This document shows positions 1 to 13,464 of a stretch of 64,000 nt of DNA, piece by piece (within the stretch, counting starts at the first letter, position 1; each line of letters starts with the position of its first letter). The position numbers and the translations under genes are program-made. Where the stretch lies: contig CM056719.1 of the NCBI GenBank assembly GCA_029844215.1, positions 1 to 64,000 of the forward strand, written 5' to 3'. The stretch is from Przewalskia tangutica (lineage: Eukaryota > Streptophyta > Magnoliopsida > Solanales > Solanaceae). The notes under the pieces are model-generated. The model was given only the letters and a program-made list of their open reading frames with translations, ran no database searches and was not told the DNA's origin.

Positions 1-1530
1 TGTGGATTGGCCAGAAGAGGTATGTGGAGCTTTCACATCTCTTGAGCATGATTAGTTGTACCTATGTGCAATGCGGTGAGCGTACAATATTTGGAAATGT
101 TAGTTTGTTATAAGTATTTGATGCCTTGCCGTTTTAAAGAAAAGTAGAAAAATCCCTTGGACTTAAGGGAATGTGTTTTACTATTGTTTAACTTTCTAGT
201 ATAACGGCTTTATGGAGTTGGTTATATTAGTTTGTGAAAGTTTAATGGAGAAAGGTTTTGATGATTTGAACTTGTGAAAGGAAAATGGTTTTAAGGCATG
301 AAGTGCCTAAGGTTTCTACAAGAAATGAAGTCAACAATTTAGAAGCTTGAGATAGTTTTAAAGGAAATGTGACTTGTTTTGAAAAGAAATCGTAACTTGA
401 TACTATGGTGATTAGTATCTTGGAATTTTGTATAAAAGAGTTATTTCTTAAAAAGGTTAAGTACATGATACTTGGGTTAAATCCCGAATTTTATTAAAAG
501 ACATGATCGTGCCTTAGGTATACTAAAATGAGAGGATGTATTAATACTATTAATAAGAAGTTAGGTGATTCTAAACTTCCTTAAGTTATGATAGGCGGTA
601 GTGCTTATGTTGTGATGTGATAGGCGGTAGTGCTTATGTTATGTTTAATAATGGGATGAGCTATGTTATATATATTTATATTGTTACGGGTAAACCAGGG
701 TTATTATTTATGCCATGGATTTGCTACCCGTGATGCGAGTGCGGCGCTGTACTCGTGCGGATGCGGACCATAGGATCCGTGCGGGTGAAATAGTCCGTGC
801 AGTGCGCGATGGTACTCGTGCGGATCCACGAGGATCCGTGCGGTGAAATAGTCCCATGCGGGTGAAATAGTCTATGGCGAGGCGGATGACCTCATGCGGG
901 TCCACGAGGACTATGCGGGTGAAATAGTCCAGGTAGGATTGCTTAATGATCTGCAGGCGGTATTTGTTTTGATCATGAGCCTCTATTTTTATGCTATAAA
1001 ATGTATACTTATTACTCTGCATTATTAGTAAAGGCACGGTCTGACATAATTTGGTTTTATCATAACTTTAATGTATTTTGGACTTATGATATTACTACGA
1101 TATTTTCGATTTACATACTTAGTGCGTTGTGTCTTGACCCTCGCCAGAATTTGCGTTCATCTGCGAGGTAAGGAAGCGAGTGGTAGATCTCGTTCCTAGG
1201 ATCTTGTACTCAGTGTCGGGAGCTCCGTTTCTTGGAGGGCTCGACTTTTGGTATGGTTCTCCACAGGTCGTTGTTATTTTGTACATTCGGGGGCATGGCG
1301 GGGCTGTCGTCATAGTGTTATTCGTTCTTAGAGGCACGTAGTCTTGTCGAACTTGGTTCGTTAAGGATGTAGCTGATTCGGTTTATGTACTTTTGAGTTA
1401 CTTGATTTAGGCTAGACTATTCTATATCTTGATGGTTGTTTATCTTGAGTTTACATTCAGCGGTTTTCTCGATGTTGTGTCCTTTAGGGTGCGGGTTAAG
1501 GCAGGTCGCGAGTCGGGTTCGGTCGTGACA
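1..1530 (+). mobile_element. Ty3-gypsy-like LTR, 3' part (cut by window edge)
   Basis: No credible coding sequence is present. The segment ends in gtgaca at 1530, like the gtgaca end of the gypsy LTRs further right, and satellite begins at the next base. I therefore read it as the 3' portion of an LTR inserted in the satellite array. Its first ~720 bp are clearly homologous to the non-coding filler at about 43310-44410 inside the Tekay-like element, including the shared block ggatttgctacccgtgatgcg near 714-735 and 44394-44414. The short ORFs on the minus strand here are chance. It could instead be internal non-coding sequence of a gypsy element. Confidence 0.55.
722..930. repeat. GC-rich short tandem repeat inside gypsy-like LTR
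   Basis: Degenerate units built on gcgggtgaaatagtcc and ctcgtgcggatcc recur about five times. The block lies directly after the segment shared with the Tekay-like element. At the corresponding place that element carries a different tandem repeat (43895-44395), so this position seems prone to gaining repeats. Confidence 0.6.
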
Positions 1531-4500
1531 CTGCGATTAACCTAAAATTCTCGATCTATCAAAAATAGGTTGGTGATCGACACATATAACTTTTTCAATG
1601 CCAGCGTCACATATTATTGCATTTCAGCGTAGAAACTCAAATTCGTGATTTTTGCACTTTTCGGTGGATATTAGCACATGAATTTTCTAGAATCAGTCGA
1701 CGGTCTGCGATTGGCCTACAATTCACGATCTATCAAAAATAGGTTGTTGATCGACACCCATAACCTTTTCAAAGCCAGCGTCACATATTATTGCATTTCT
1801 AGCGTAGAAACTCAAATTCGTGATTTTTGCACTTCGGTGGATATTAGCACATGAATTTTCTAGAATCAGTCGACGGTCTCGATTGGCCTAAAATTCACGA
1901 GTCTATCAAAAATAGGTTGGTGATCGACACCCATAACCTTTTCATAGCCAACGTCACATATTATTGCATTTCTAAGCGTAGAAACTCAAATTCGTGATTT
2001 TTTTGCACTTTCGGTGGATATTAGCATATGAATTTTCTAGAATCAGGTCGACGGTCTCTAATTGACCTAAAATTCTCCCAGTCTATCAAAAATAGGTTGG
2101 TGATCGACACCTATAACTTTTTCAAAGCCAACGTCACATATTATTGCATTTCTAAGCGTAGAAACTCAAATTCGTGATTTTTGCACTTTGGTGGATATTA
2201 GCAAATGAATTTTCTAGAATCCGTCGGCGGTCTCGATTGGCCTAAAATTCACCCAGTCTATCAAAAATAGGTTGTTGATCGACACCCATAACCTTTTCAA
2301 AGCCAACGTCACATATTATTGCATTTCTAAGCGTAGAAACTCAAATTCGTGATTTTTTTGCACTTTCGGTGGATATTAGCACATGAATTTTCTAGAATCC
2401 GGTCGACGATCTCTGATTGGCCAAAAATTCACCCAGTCTATCAAAAATAGGTTGGTGATCGACAACCATAAGTTTTTCATAGCCAACGTCACATATTATT
2501 GCATTTCTAAGCGTAGAAACTCAAATTCGTGATTTTTTTGCACTTTCGGTGGATATTAGCACATGAATTTTCTAGAATCCGGTCGACGGTCTCTGATTGG
2601 CCTAAAATTCACGATCTATCAAAAATAGGTTGGTGATCGACACCATAACCTTTTCATAATAACGTCACATATTATTGCATTTCTAAGCGTAGAAACTCAA
2701 ATTAAGTGATTTTTGCACTTGGTGGATATTAGCACATGAATTTTCTAGAATCGGTCGACGGTCTACGATTGACCTAAAATTCACGATCTATCAAAAATAG
2801 GTTGGTGATCGACACACATAACCTTTTCGTGCCAACGTCACATATTATTGCATTTCTAGCCTAGAAACTCAAATTCGTGATTTTTACACTTTGGTGGATA
2901 TTAGCATGAATTGGCTAGAATCGGTTGACGGTCTCGATTGGAATAAAATTCACCCAGTCTATCAAAAATAGGTTGGTGATCGACACCCACAAATTTTTCA
3001 CAGCCAACGTGACATATTATTGCATTTCTAAGCGTAGAAACTAAAATTCGTGTTTTTTTGCACTTTCGGTGGATATTAGCACATGAATTTTCTAGAATCA
3101 GTCGACGGTCTCGATTGGCCTAAAATTCACCCGATCTATCAAAAATAGGTTGGTGATCGACACTCATAACCTTTTCAAAGCCAACGTCACATATTATTGC
3201 ATTTCTAGCGTATAAACTCAAATTCGTGATTTTTGCACTTCGGTGGATATTAGCACATGAATTTTCTAGAATCGGTCGACGGTCTCGATTGGCCTAAAAT
3301 TCTCGATCTATCAAAAATAGGTTGGTGATCGACACCTATAACTTTTTCAAAGCCAACGTCAATATTATTGCATTTCTAAGCGTAGAAACTCAAATTCGTG
3401 ATTTTTTTTGCACTTTCGGTGGATATTAGCACATGAATTTTCTAGAATCCGGTCGACGGTCTCTGATTGGCCTAAAATTCACCCAGTCAATCAAAAATAG
3501 GTTGTTGATCGACACCCATAACCTTTTCAAAGCCAACGTCACATATTATTGCATTTCTAAGCGTAGAAACTCAAATTCGTGATTTTTTGCACTTTCGGTG
3601 GATATTAGCACATGAATTTTCTAGAATCCGGTCGACGGTCTCTGATTGGCCTAAAATTCACCCAGTCTATAAAAAATAGGTTGGTGATCGCTCACATATT
3701 ATTGCATTTCTAAGCGTAGAAACTCAAATTCGTGATTTTTTGCACTTTCGGTGGATATTAGCACATTAATTTTCTAGAATCCGGTCGACTGTCTCTGATT
3801 GGCCTAAAATTCACCCAGTCTATCAAAAATAGGTTGGTGATCGACAGCCATAACCTTTTCATAGCCAACGTCACATATTATTGCATTTCTAAGCGTAGAA
3901 ACTCAAATTCGTGATTTTTTTGCACTTTCGGTGGATATTAGCACATGAATTTTCTAGAATCAGGTCGACGGTCTCTGATTGACCTAAAATTCACCCAGTC
4001 TATCAAAAATAGGTTGGTGATCGACACCCATAACCTTTTCATCGCCAACGTCACATATTATTGCATTTCTAAGCCTAAGAACTCTAATTCATGAATTTTT
4101 ACACTTTCGGCGGCGGGTATTAGCATTCTGATTGGCTTAAAATTCGGTTGACGGTCTCTGATTGGCATAAAATTCACCCAGTCTATCAAAAATAGGTTGG
4201 TGATCGACACCCACAAATTTTTCATAGCCAACGTGACATATTATTGCATTTCTAAGCGTAGAAACTCAAATTCGTGATTTTTTGCACTTTCGGTGGATAT
4301 TAGCACATGAATTTTCTAGAATCTGGTCGACGGTATCTGATTGGCCTAAAATTCACCCAGTCTATCAAAAATAGGTTGGTGATCGACAGCCATAACCTTT
4401 TCATAGCCAACGTCACATATTATTGCATTTCTAAGCGTATAAACTCAAATTCGTGATTTTTTTGCACTTTCGGTGGATATTAGCACATGAATTTTCTAGA

Positions 4501-7440
4501 ATCAGGTCGACGGTCTTTGATTGGCCTAAAATTCACCCAGTCTATCAAAAATAGGTTGGTGATCGACACCTATAACTTTTTCAAAGCCAACGTCACATAT
4601 TATTGCATTTCTAAGCGTAGAAACTCAAATTCGTGATTTTTTTGCACTTTCGGTGGATATTAGCACATGAATTTTCTAGAATCAGGTCGACGGTCTCTGA
4701 TTGGCCTAAAATTCTCCCAGTCTATCAAAAATAGGTTGGTGATCGACACATATAACTTTTTCAATGCCAACGTCACATATTATTGCATTTCTAAGCGTAG
4801 AAACTCAAATTCGTGATTTTTTTGCACTTTCGGTGGATATTAGCACATGAATTTTCTAGAATCCGGTCGACGGTCTCTGATTGGCCTAAAATTCACCCAG
4901 TCAATCAAAAATAGGTTGGTGATCGACACCCATAACCTTTTCAAAGCCAACGTCACATATTATTGCATTTCTAAGCGTAGAAACTCAAATTCGTGATTTT
5001 TTGCACTTTCGGTGGATATTAGCACATGAATTTTCTAGAATCTGGTCGACGGTATCTGATTGGCCTAAAATTCACCCAGTCTATCAAAAATAGGTTGGTG
5101 ATCGACAGCCATAACCTTTTCATAGCCAACGTCACATATTATTGCATTTCTAAGCGTAGAAACTCAAATTCGTGATTTTTTTGCACTTTCGGTGGATATT
5201 AGCACATGAATTTTCTAGAATCAGGTCGACGGTCTCTAATTGACCTAAAATTCTCCCAGTCTATCAAAAATAGGTTGGTGATCGACACCTATAACTTTTT
5301 CAAAGCCAACGTCACATATTATTGCATTTCTAAGCGTAGAAACTCAAATTCGTGATTTTTTTGCACTTTCGGTGGATATTAGCACATGAATTTTCTAGAA
5401 TCAGGTCGACGGTCTCTGATTGGCCTAAAATTCACCCAGTCTATCAAAAATAGGTTGGTGATCGACACCCATAACCTTTTCAAAGCCAACGTCACATATT
5501 ATTGCATTTCTAAGCGTAGAAACTCAAATTCGTGATTTTTGCACTTTCGGTGGATATTAGCACATGAATTTTCTAGAATTGGTCGACGGTCTCGATTGGC
5601 CTAAAATTCACCGATCTATCAAAAATAGGTTGGTGATCGACACCCATAACCTTTTCATAGCCAACGTCACATATTATTGCATTTCTCAGCGTAGAAACTC
5701 AAATTCGTGATTTTTTTGCTCTTTCGGTGGATATTAGCAAATGAATTTTCTAGAATCCGGTCGACTGTCTCTGATTGGCCTAAATTCACGATCTATCAAA
5801 AATAGGTTGGTGATCGACACTCATAACCTTTTCATAGCCAACGTCACATATTATTGCATTTCTAAGCGTAGAAACTCAAATTCGTGATTTTTTTGCACTT
5901 TCGGTGGATATTAGCACATGAATTTTCTAGAATCAGGTCGACGGTCTTTGATTGGCCTAAAATTCACCCAATCTATCAAAAATAGGTTGGTGATCGACAC
6001 CCATAACCTTTTCAAAGCCAACGTCACATATTATTGCATTTCTAAGCGTAGAAACTCAAATTCGTGATTTTTTGCACTTTCGGTGGATATTAGCTTTACA
6101 TTGAATTTTCTATAATCGATCGACGGTCTCGATTGGCCTAAAATTCACGATCTATCAAAAATAGGTTGTTGATCGACACATAACCTTTTCAAAGCCAACG
6201 TCACATATTATTGCATTTCTAGCGTAGAAACTCAAATTCGTGATTTTTGCACTTTCGGTGGATATTAGCAAATGAATTTTCTAGAATGCAGTCGACGGTA
6301 TCGATTGGCCTAAAATTCACCCAGTCTATCAAAAATAGGTTGGTGATCGACACCTATAACTTTTTCAAAGCCAACGTCACATATTATTGCATTTCTAAGC
6401 GTAGAAACTCAAATTCGTGATTTTTTGCACTTTCGGTGGATATTAGCACATTAATTTTCTAGAATCTGGTCGACGGTATCTGATTGGCCTAAAATTCACC
6501 CAGTCTATCAAAAATAGGTTGGTGATCGACAGCCATAACCTTTTCATAGCCAACGTCACATATTATTGCATTTCTAAGCGTAGAAACTCAAATTCGTGAT
6601 TTTTTTGCACTTTCGGTGGATATTAGCACATGAATTTTCTAGAATCAGGTCGACGGTCTTTGATTGGCCTAAATTCACTCTATCAAAAATAGGTTGTTGA
6701 TCGACACCTAACCTTTTCAAAGCCAACGTCACATATTATTGCATTTCTAGCGTAGAAACTCAAATTCGTGATTTTTGCACTTCGGTGGATATTAGCATGA
6801 ATTTTCTAGAATCAGGTGATGACGGTCTGATGACTATAAAATTCTCGATCTATCAAAAATAGGTTGGTGATCGACACCTATAACTTTTCCAAAGCGAACG
6901 TCACATATTATTGCATTTCTAAGCGTGAAACTCAAATTCGTGATTTTTGCACTTTGGTGGATATGGAAGTAGTAAATCAACGATGGCACTTCGCCGGGTA
7001 GTGATTGTATTGATGCGAGGAAGTATGAATTCTATCAAAAATAGGTTGTTGATCGACTATAATCTTTTCAAAGCCAACGTCACATATTATGAGGAGGAAA
7101 CTCAAATTCGTGATTTTTCACTTGGTGGATATTAGCAAATGAATTTTCTAGAATATGAAATGTTATTGGCCTAAAATCCACCCGTCTATCAAAAATAGGT
7201 TGGTGATCGACACAAGCCCTTTTCATAGCCAACGTCACATATTATTGCATTTCTAAGCGTAGAAACTCAAATTGAAGATTTTGCACTTTCTATGGATATT
7301 AGCAAATGAATTTTCGTACCCAATAGAACGATATAGAATTGATCCGAGTTCAAAAATAGGTTGGTGATCGACACCCATATTTTTTCAAGCCAGCGTGATT
7401 ATACCTTTGTGCTTATAATTTATTAGTGTATTATAAATGA

Positions 7441-9900
7441 TGATTAAAAAATAAAATAAAAATTTTTTCAAAGCCAACGTCACATATTATTGCATTTCTA
7501 AGCGTAGAAACTCAAATTCGTGATTTTTTTGCACTTTCGGTGGATATTAGCACATGAATTTTCTAGAATCAGGTCGACGGTCTCTAATTGACCTAAAATT
7601 CTCCCAGTCTATCAAAAATAGGTTGGTGATTGACACCTATAACTTTTTCAAAGCCAACGTCACATATTATTGCATTTCTAAGCGTAGAAACTCAAATTCG
7701 TGATTTTTTTGCACTTTCGGTGGATATTAGCACATGAATTTTCTATAATCCGGTCGACGGTCTCTGATTGGCCTAAAATTCACTCATTCTATCAAAAATA
7801 GGTTGTTGATCGACACACATAACCTTTTCAAAGCCAACGTCACATATTATTGCATTTCTAAGCGTAGAAACTCAAATTCGTGATTTTTTTTCACTTTCGG
7901 TGGATATTAGCAAATGAATTTTCTAGAATCTGGTCGACGGTATCTGATTGGCCTAAAATCCACCCAGTCTATCAAAAATAGGTTGGTGATCGACACCCAT
8001 AACCTTTTCATAGCCAACGTCACATATTATTGCATTTCTCAGCGTAGAAACTCAAATTCGTGATTTTTTTGCACTTTCGGTGGATATTAGCACATGAATT
8101 TTCTAGAATCAGGTCGACGGTCTCTGATTGGCCTAAAATTCTCCCAGTCTATCAAAAATAGGTTGGTGATCGACACCTATAACCTTTTCAAAGCCAACGT
8201 CACATATTATTGCATTTCTAAGCGTAGAAACTCAAATTCGTGATTTTTTTGCACTTTCGGTGGATATTAGCACATGAATTTTCTAGAATCAGGTCGACGG
8301 TCTCTGATTGGCCTAAAATTCTCCCAGTCTATCAAAAATAGGTTGGTGATCGACACCTAAAACTTTTTCAAAGCCAACGTCACATATTATTGCATTTCTA
8401 AGCGTAGAAACTCAAATTCGTGATTTTTTTGCACTTTCGGTGGATATTAGCACATGAATTTTCTAGAATCCGGTCGACGGTATCTGATTGGCCTAAAATC
8501 CACCCAGTCTATCAAAAATAGGTTGGTGATCGACACCCATAACCTTTTCATAGCCAACGTCACATATTATTGCATTTCTCAGCGTAGAAACTCAAATTCG
8601 TGATTTTTTTGCTCTTTCGGTGGATATTAGCAAATGAATTTTCTAGAATCAGTCATTGTCTGATTGGCCTAATATTCACCCAGTCTATCAAAAATAGATT
8701 GGTGATCGACACCCATAACCTTTTCATAGCCAACGTCACATATTATTGCATTTCTCAGCGTAGAAACTCAAATTCGTGATTTTTTTGCTCTTTCGGTGGA
8801 TATTAGCAAATGAATTTTCTAGAATCCGGTCGACTGTCTCTGATTGGCCTAATATTCACCCAGTCTATCAAAAATAGGTTGGTGATCGACACCCATAACC
8901 TTTTCAAAGCCAACGTCACATATTATTGCATTTCTAAGCGTAGAAACTCAAATTCGTGATTTTTTTGCACTTTCGGTGGATATTAGCACATGAATTTTCT
9001 AGAATCAGGTCGACGGTCTCTAATTGACCTAAAATTCTCCCAGTCTATCAAAAATAGGTTGGTGATTGACACCTATAACTTTTTCAAAGCCAACGTCACA
9101 TATTATTGCATTTCTAAGCGTAGAAACTCAAATTCGTGATTTTTTTGCACTTTCGGTGGATATTAGCACATGAATTTTCTATAATCCGGTCGACGGTCTC
9201 TGATTGGCCTAAAATTCACCCATTCTATCAAAAATAGGTTGTTGATCGACACACATAACCTTTTCAAAGCCAACGTCACATATTATTGCATTTCTAAGCG
9301 TAGAAACTCAAATTCGTGATTTTTTTTCACTTTCGGTGGATATTAGCAAATGAATTTTCTAGAATCTGGTCGACGGTATCTGATTGGCCTAAAATCCACC
9401 CAGTCTATCAAAAATAGGTTGGTGATCGACACCCATAACCTTTTCATAGCCAACGTCACATATTATTGCATTTCTCAGCGTAGAAACTCAAATTCGTGAT
9501 TTTTTTGCACTTTCGGTGGATATTAGCACATGAATTTTCTAGAATCAGGTCGACGGTCTCTGATTGGCCTAAAATTCTCCCAGTCTATCAAAAATAGGTT
9601 GGTGATCGACACATATAACCTTTTCAAAGCCAACGTCACATATTATTGCATTTCTAAGCGTAGAAACTCAAATTCGTGATTTTTTTGCACTTTCGGTGGA
9701 TATTAGCACATGAATTTTCTAGAATCAGGTCGACGGTCTCTGATTGGCCTAAAATTCTCCCAGTCTATCAAAAATAGGTTGGTGATCGACACCTATAACT
9801 TTTTCAAAGCCAACGTCACATATTATTGCATTTCTAAGCGTAGAAACTCAAATTCGTGATTTTTTTGCACTTTCGGTGGATATTAGCACATGAATTTTCT
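7441..9900 (+). repeat. Higher-order repeat, ~1436-bp (8-monomer) tandem duplication
   Basis: A run of distinctive monomers from about 7441-8460 is repeated in the same order at about 8877-9900. Markers are the private variant ggttggtgattgacacc at 7621 and 9057, ttctataatccgg, the gttgttgatcgacacaca form, gattttttttcac, and ggtatctgattggcctaaaatcc. The offset is 1436 bp, eight monomers. Similarity fades after the fifth or sixth monomer, so the second copy is partial or has been altered by later conversion. Confidence 0.75.
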
Positions 9901-11566
9901 AGAATCCGGTCGACGGTCTCTGATTGGCCTACAATTCACCCAGTCTATCAAAAATAGGTTGTTGATCGACACCCATAACCTTTTCAAAGCCAACGTCACA
10001 TATTATTGCATTTCTAAGCGTAGAAACTCAAATTCGTGATTTTTTTGCACTTTCGGTGGATATTAGCACATGAATTTTCTAGAATCTGGTCGACGGTATC
10101 TGATTGGCCTAAAATTCACCCAGTCTATCAAAAATAGGTTGGTGATCGACACCCATAACCTTTTCATAGCCAACGTCACATATTATTGCATTTCTAAGCG
10201 TAGAAACTCAAATTCGTGATTTTTTTGCACTTTCGGTGGATATTAGCACATGAATTTTCTAGAATCAGGTCGACGGTCTCTAATTGACCTAAAATTCTCC
10301 CAGTCTATCAAAAATAGGTTGGTGATCGACACCTATAACTTTTTCAAAGCCAACGTCACATATTATTGCATTTCTAAGCGTAGAAACTCAAATTCGTGAT
10401 TTTTTTGCACTTTCGGTGGATATTAGCACATGAATTTTCTAGAATCCGATCGACGGTCTCTGATTGGCCTAAAATTCACCCAGTCTATCAAAAATAGGTT
10501 GTTGATCGACACCCATAACCTTTTCAAAGCCAACGTCACATATTATTGCATTTCTAAGCGTAGAAACTCAAATTCGTGATTTTTTGCACTTTCGGTGGAT
10601 ATTAGCACATTAATTTTCTAGAATCTGGTCGACGGTATCTGATTGGCCTAAAATTCACCCAGTCTATCAAAAATAGGTTGGTGATCGACACCCATAACCT
10701 TTTCATAGCCAACGTCACATATTATTGCATTTCTAAGCGTAGAAACTCAAATTCGTGATTTTTTTGCACTTTCGGTGGATATTAGCACATGAATTTTCTA
10801 GAATCAGGTCGACGGTCTTTGATTGGCCTAAAATTCACCCAGTCTATCAAAAATAGGTTGGTGATCGACACCTATAACTTTTTCAAAGCCAACGTCACAT
10901 ATTATTGCATTTCTAAGCGTAGAAACTCAAATTCGTGATTTTTTTGCACTTTCGGTGGATATTAGCACATGAATTTTCTAGAATCCGGTCGACGGTCTCT
11001 GATTGGCCAAAAATTCACCCAGTCTATCAAAAATAGGTTGGTGATCGACACCCATAACCTTTTCATAGCCAACGTCACATATTATTGCATTTCTAAGCGT
11101 AGAAACTCAAATTCGTGATTTTTTTACACTTTCGGTGGATATTAGCACATGAATTTTCTATAATCCGGTCTACGGTCTCTGATTAGCCTAAAATTCACAC
11201 GTCAATCACAGACAGTCTTGTGATCTATACCCATGACTTTGTCATGGCCGATGTCGCATTTTATTGAATTTCTAAGCCTAAGAACTCAAATTCATGAATT
11301 TTTACACTTTCGGCGGCGGGTATTAGCATTCTGATTGGCATAAAATTCACCCAGTCTATCAAAAATAGGTTGGTGATCGACACCCATAACTTTTTCATAG
11401 CCAACGTCACATATTATTGCATTTCTAAGCGTAGAAACTCAAATTCATGATTTTTTTACACTTTCGGCGGATATTAGCATTCTGATTGGCCTAAAATTCG
11501 GTTGACGGTCTCTGATTGGCCTAAACTTCACCCAGTCTATCAAAAATAGGTTGGTGATCGACACCC

Positions 11567-11580
11567 ATAACTTTTTCCTA
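11567..11580 (+). repeat. Target-site duplication, left copy (LINE copy 1)
   Basis: ataactttttccta, matching the copy at 14654-14667 exactly. It is ordinary satellite sequence; the next monomer bases (gccaacg) resume only after the right copy. Confidence 0.9.
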
Positions 11581-11689
11581 TTTTTTTCATAAAAAAAAAT
11601 ATAACAGCAGCAGCCCTAAGGCGATTTCCGTACATGAACAGTAAAGTCGCCGGATTTTAGCCATTTCCGGCCACCTCCGTAATCCATTG

Positions 11690-12095
11690 AAGACGAAACC
11701 TATCCCATTAGCTTCGTCTTCTCAAGCCCGTCAATTCCATAGTACCCTTGACCTTCGATTCTACCTATATCTTCGGAACTTTCAGATCGAAAAATCTCCC
11801 ATTTTCCGATCGTCTTTTCCATTTTCCGGCTAACTCCGGCATAGTCGAGGGTCAGGGGTGGTACCAACAGCTTCACTATCTCCTTGCCGTCATTTCTATA
11901 CCCACCAGGCTCGTCGACTCATCCATTTCATCGACTCACCTGGAACCTGAAACCCTTCCCGTCGCATTGCACTTTCCGGCCACCTGGGCATTAGTCGACG
12001 GTAGAGGGTGGTACTACTAGACTCACCATCACATAGTCGTCCTTTTACACCCACTTTCCTCCTTCATTTCACTTCTGCAAAGTTCGTCGCTCTGT
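11690..12095 (+). promoter_or_regulatory. LINE 5' region with ~150-bp tandem units (about two)
   Basis: Anchors gtcgagggtcaggggtggta (11844) and gtcgacggtagagggtggta (11994) are 150 bp apart. Each is preceded by ttccggc-type sequence and followed by a cttc/caccatc plus tatacccacca stretch. Copy 2 has three comparable anchors. Tandem 5' monomers act as promoter units in mouse L1; that role here is inference. Confidence 0.6.
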
Positions 12096-12101
12096 GGTTC
12101 T

Positions 12102-13370
12102 ATGACAGTGTTGGAGACTGGGCGACCTCCCGGGGAGGTTGTCCAGCCATTGAACTCTTCTTTTCCGCCTATTACCCAACCCCAACATTCTCAAATTCCA
12201 ATTCTATCTTCAGGATTGACTACAGCTACTACCAGGGATTCATTGAGTTATGCTCAAGCCACAGGCACTGCTCAGGCAATCTCATTCCAAGGCAGTCAAC
12301 CTATGCCCCCGTTACCATCTAAACAGGTAACATTCTTACACAGGGAACCTACATTCATGTTCGAACAATCTGAAATTGATACCTTAGTTGTGCGACAAAA
12401 TCTCAAATGGGCTGTAATTGGTAAATTCAGCCACGGAATGCCTGACATCGAATTCTTAAGGACTGAGATACCTAAGCAACTGAAGCTTAAAGCATATGTT
12501 AATATTGGTTATTTGTGTAGTAGACATGTGCTCATTAGATGCTCCATTAAGGAGGACTATGATGTTTTAATGTCTATCAATGGGTCTTTTGATATCAAGA
12601 AGAATAACGTATCTCACCCGATGCGTTCTATGAAGTGGGAGATTAACTTTGACCCCACTAAAGAGACCAGCATTGCTTGGGCTTGGATCTCTTTTCCTAA
12701 TTTGCCCTCTAACTACTTTGAGGAGTCTACCTTATTGTCATTTGCTTCAGCTGTAGGTAGGCCTATATGTGTAGACAAAGCTACCATAAATAAGACTCGA
12801 CCTAGTTGTGCTCGTGTCAAAGTTGAGGTTGATTTGTTGAGGGAGCATCCCACCCAATTCACAATCCAAATTGTTAAGGATGGAGAGGTCATTACTAACT
12901 CCTACAAAATTGAGTTTGATGTCCTCCCTAAGGATTGCACCAAGTGTTGCCTTCAAGGCCACGATGTGCATCGATGCTGGAAACTTAATCCATCTTTGAA
13001 ACCTTCAAAAGAGATTCCTCCTCCTCATTTGCCTTCCAAAGAAAATCCACAAAATCCAAAACCTATTGAAATCTTAAAAGAACAAAATTCCAACAATCCA
13101 AATGATTGGCAGGTGGTTACCGGTAAAAAACAAAAGAAGAACAACCCACAAGTCCAAATACTACCTTCCAAAAAACAACCAAAGAATAACTTAGCCCAAA
13201 ACAAGAATAAAGCTCCCAAACAAAAGGAGGTCGAAATTTCAGCTGTGAAGTTCGCTCATCGCTATCACGCCTACATTTCAGTGAGGAATACTCTGTTGTT
13301 GCTTCTTACGATCTTGCAGTCTGCGCTGCTGAGGCTGCTGCAGATGTTGTGGAGCAGGCTGCTTGTTTGA
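12102..13370 (+). CDS. LINE ORF1 protein: DUF4283 domain plus CX2CX4HX4C zinc knuckle
   Basis: Encodes 422 residues. Residues ~1-85 are Ser/Thr/Pro/Gln-rich. A DUF4283-type domain spans ~86-250 (for example KWAVIGKFSHGMPDIEF, WAWISFPNLP and ASAVGRPICVD). A zinc knuckle at ~279-292 reads CTKCCLQGHDVHRC, exactly C-x2-C-x4-H-x4-C. A Lys/Asn/Pro-rich basic tract (~300-375) follows. Proteins of this type are nucleic-acid-binding ORF1 products of plant LINEs and bind their own RNA in a particle. The last ~50 residues (Leu-rich) are read after a frameshift near 13230-13310: other frames continue as Ala-rich sequence at 13349 and then at 13465. The start codon is the first ATG that keeps the domain in frame. 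As it stands the protein is truncated relative to its ancestor. Confidence 0.85.
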   Translation: MTVLETGRPPGEVVQPLNSSFPPITQPQHSQIPILSSGLTTATTRDSLSYAQATGTAQAISFQGSQPMPPLPSKQVTFLHREPTFMFEQSEIDTLVVRQNLKWAVIGKFSHGMPDIEFLRTEIPKQLKLKAYVNIGYLCSRHVLIRCSIKEDYDVLMSINGSFDIKKNNVSHPMRSMKWEINFDPTKETSIAWAWISFPNLPSNYFEESTLLSFASAVGRPICVDKATINKTRPSCARVKVEVDLLREHPTQFTIQIVKDGEVITNSYKIEFDVLPKDCTKCCLQGHDVHRCWKLNPSLKPSKEIPPPHLPSKENPQNPKPIEILKEQNSNNPNDWQVVTGKKQKKNNPQVQILPSKKQPKNNLAQNKNKAPKQKEVEISAVKFAHRYHAYISVRNTLLLLLTILQSALLRLLQMLWSRLLV

Positions 13371-13464
13371 TTCTTTGCAGTGCAAATCTTGCGGTTGGGA
13401 AGCGGGTTCTTCTCTTTATTACGAATCGCTGCTTTGTTGAGTATCGCCGAAGGCTGCTGCTATT

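Larger units (their letters stand above)
1531..11580 (+). repeat. ~180-bp satellite array, homogeneous type A
   Basis: Head-to-tail monomers of about 180 bp. In 7561-8640 the same phase recurs at 7561, 7741, 7921, 8101, 8281 and 8461, exactly 180 bp apart. Landmarks within the monomer are aaaaataggttggtgatcga, gccaacgtcacatattattg, ttctaagcgtagaaactcaa and ggtcgacggtctctgattgg. Monomers are very similar to one another and carry shared variants that mark higher-order units. The length is nucleosome-sized and typical of plant centromeric or subtelomeric satellites; whether this one is centromeric cannot be told from sequence. No genes; ORFs here are repeat artefacts. Confidence 0.97.

Noticed and set aside
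1531..11580. CRISPR-like array of regularly spaced repeats
   Set aside because: Whole monomers repeat head to tail with no unique spacers; plant nuclear context.
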